A DNA stretch of 6,518 nucleotides from Bacillota bacterium (GTDB taxonomy: Bacteria > Bacillota > Sulfobacillia > JAJZYS01 > JAJYTV01): the NCBI GenBank assembly GCA_021792885.1, contig JAJYTV010000108.1:1-6518 (forward strand), written 5' to 3'. This document shows, piece by piece, positions 6,060 through 6,518 of this stretch. The first letter of the stretch is position 1. Each line of letters begins with the position of its first letter. The position numbers were made by a program, and so were the translations under genes. The notes beneath the pieces were generated by a model that did not search any database, was not told the origin of the DNA, and saw only the letters and a program-made list of their open reading frames with translations.

Positions 6060-6084
6060 CGCGCGGAAGCGTTCCTTCCGCGCG
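6060..6084 (+). promoter_or_regulatory. 10-bp hairpin abutting the epimerase ribosome binding site
   Basis: A perfect inverted repeat (6060-6069 with 6075-6084, five-base loop CGTTC) ends where the SD run GGAGGAGGAA (6084-6093) begins. In the mRNA it could protect the 5' end or affect ribosome access. In DNA it could serve as an operator between the divergent dehydrogenase and epimerase genes. No promoter hexamers could be assigned confidently in this 119-bp intergenic region. Confidence 0.4.
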
Positions 6085-6098
6085 GAGGAGGAATCCCC

Positions 6099-6518
6099 AT
6101 GCGTGTCCTCGTGATCGGCGGCACCCGGATGATCGGCCACTACCTGATCCCGCAGCTTCTGGCCCGCGGAGACGACGTGACCGTGCTCTCGCGCGGCAAC
6201 CGGCCGCCGGTGGACTCTGGCGTGCGCCGGCTCCTTGCCGACCGGCGCGATGCGGCGCAACTGCGCGCGGCGCTCGCGGGCCACTCGTTCGACGCGGTGA
6301 TCGACGACGTCGCCTACGAGCCGCAGGACGCGCAGGCTCTGCTCGGCGCCCTCTCGGACCGGTTCGGGCACTACGTCCTGACGAGCACGGCATTCGTCTA
6401 CCCGCAGCTCGACGCGGGCAAGCCGGTGCTGACGCCGCTGCGCGAAGATGCGTGGGACTTCTCCTCGCCCGCTGTGCCACCCGCAGCGCCCGAGCATCTG
6501 CGCTACGTCGACGGCAAG
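6099..6518 (+). CDS. NAD-dependent epimerase/dehydratase-like protein (3' end beyond window)
   Basis: The first 140 residues are present. The start MRVLVIGGTRMIGHYL carries the GGTRMIG glycine motif (7-13), typical of atypical/extended SDRs related to plant CSP41 and nucleotide-sugar epimerases. VIDDVAYEP (67-75) and YVLTSTAFVYP (92-102) match the strands that follow in this group, with Ser96/Thr97 at the usual Ser/Thr site. YVDGK at 136-140, the last residues visible, fits the YxxxK catalytic motif. The ATG at 6099 lies seven bases after AGGAGG, an excellent site. The substrate cannot be determined without the C-terminal half. It is divergent from the dehydrogenase gene across 119 bp that hold the hairpin described separately. 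Confidence 0.9.
   Translation, partial: MRVLVIGGTRMIGHYLIPQLLARGDDVTVLSRGNRPPVDSGVRRLLADRRDAAQLRAALAGHSFDAVIDDVAYEPQDAQALLGALSDRFGHYVLTSTAFVYPQLDAGKPVLTPLREDAWDFSSPAVPPAAPEHLRYVDGK

Noticed and set aside
4933..6114. A 393-codon plus-strand open frame opposite the dehydrogenase
   Set aside because: It is a shadow of a well-conserved D-2-hydroxyacid dehydrogenase. No SD was checked as convincing and there are no domain motifs.
3848..6124. A 758-codon open frame on the minus strand spanning several genes
   Set aside because: It crosses the HAD, Nudix and dehydrogenase genes in a wrong frame and has low-complexity Arg/Gly/Ala content. The true frames hold clear motifs, so this is a G+C artefact.
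1..6518. CRISPR array, insertion sequence, toxin-antitoxin or phage genes
   Set aside because: I saw no direct-repeat/spacer pattern, no transposase motifs, no terminal repeats, and no tRNA-adjacent integrase or target duplication next to the five tRNA genes.

Overview
The window is a bacterial chromosome segment of high G+C (roughly two thirds or more by eye), densely packed with housekeeping genes and with no sign of mobile elements. Five tRNA genes upstream of trigger factor is an arrangement I associate with some Deltaproteobacteria-like genomes, but the UMP kinase has an actinobacterial/Chloroflexi-like flavour. I therefore leave the phylum open. Start codons are mixed (ATG, GTG, TTG) and most genes carry strong purine-rich Shine-Dalgarno (SD) sequences.

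Left part (1-1427, all minus strand). A sigma70-type promoter at 1398-1427 fires leftward into a five-tRNA array in the order His(GTG), Gln(TTG), Lys(TTT), Leu(TAG), Gly(GCC), all with encoded CCA ends. Two strong hairpins follow, then the 5' two thirds of tig (trigger factor), which runs off the left edge. Translation-related RNAs and the ribosome-bound chaperone thus look like one transcriptional neighbourhood. The chaperone's PPIase domain is shortened and has lost its usual motifs.

Middle part (1438-3738). murI (glutamate racemase, peptidoglycan precursor supply) lies just upstream of the tRNA promoter on the minus strand. Divergent from it is a short-chain dehydrogenase that resembles animal-type dihydropteridine reductase, including an Ala in place of the catalytic Ser. 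It converges on pyrH (UMP kinase), with a single base between the two stop codons.

Right part (3736-6518). A HAD phosphatase lies 40 bp upstream of pyrH on the same strand, probably in one operon. Divergent from it is a NudL-type CoA pyrophosphatase, which converges on a D-2-hydroxyacid dehydrogenase; the two stop codons share one CTAG palindrome. Divergent from the dehydrogenase is the 5' part of an NAD-dependent epimerase-like gene that runs off the right edge, with a 10-bp hairpin abutting its ribosome binding site.

Overall the genes alternate in strand and form few operons. They serve translation, cell-wall precursor supply, nucleotide synthesis and metabolite or cofactor turnover. I found no defence system, CRISPR array, insertion sequence or clearly new multi-gene system. 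The points most worth following are the pterin-reductase-like SDR, the out-of-context divergent pyrH, the degenerate PPIase domain of trigger factor, and the tRNA-to-tig leader.
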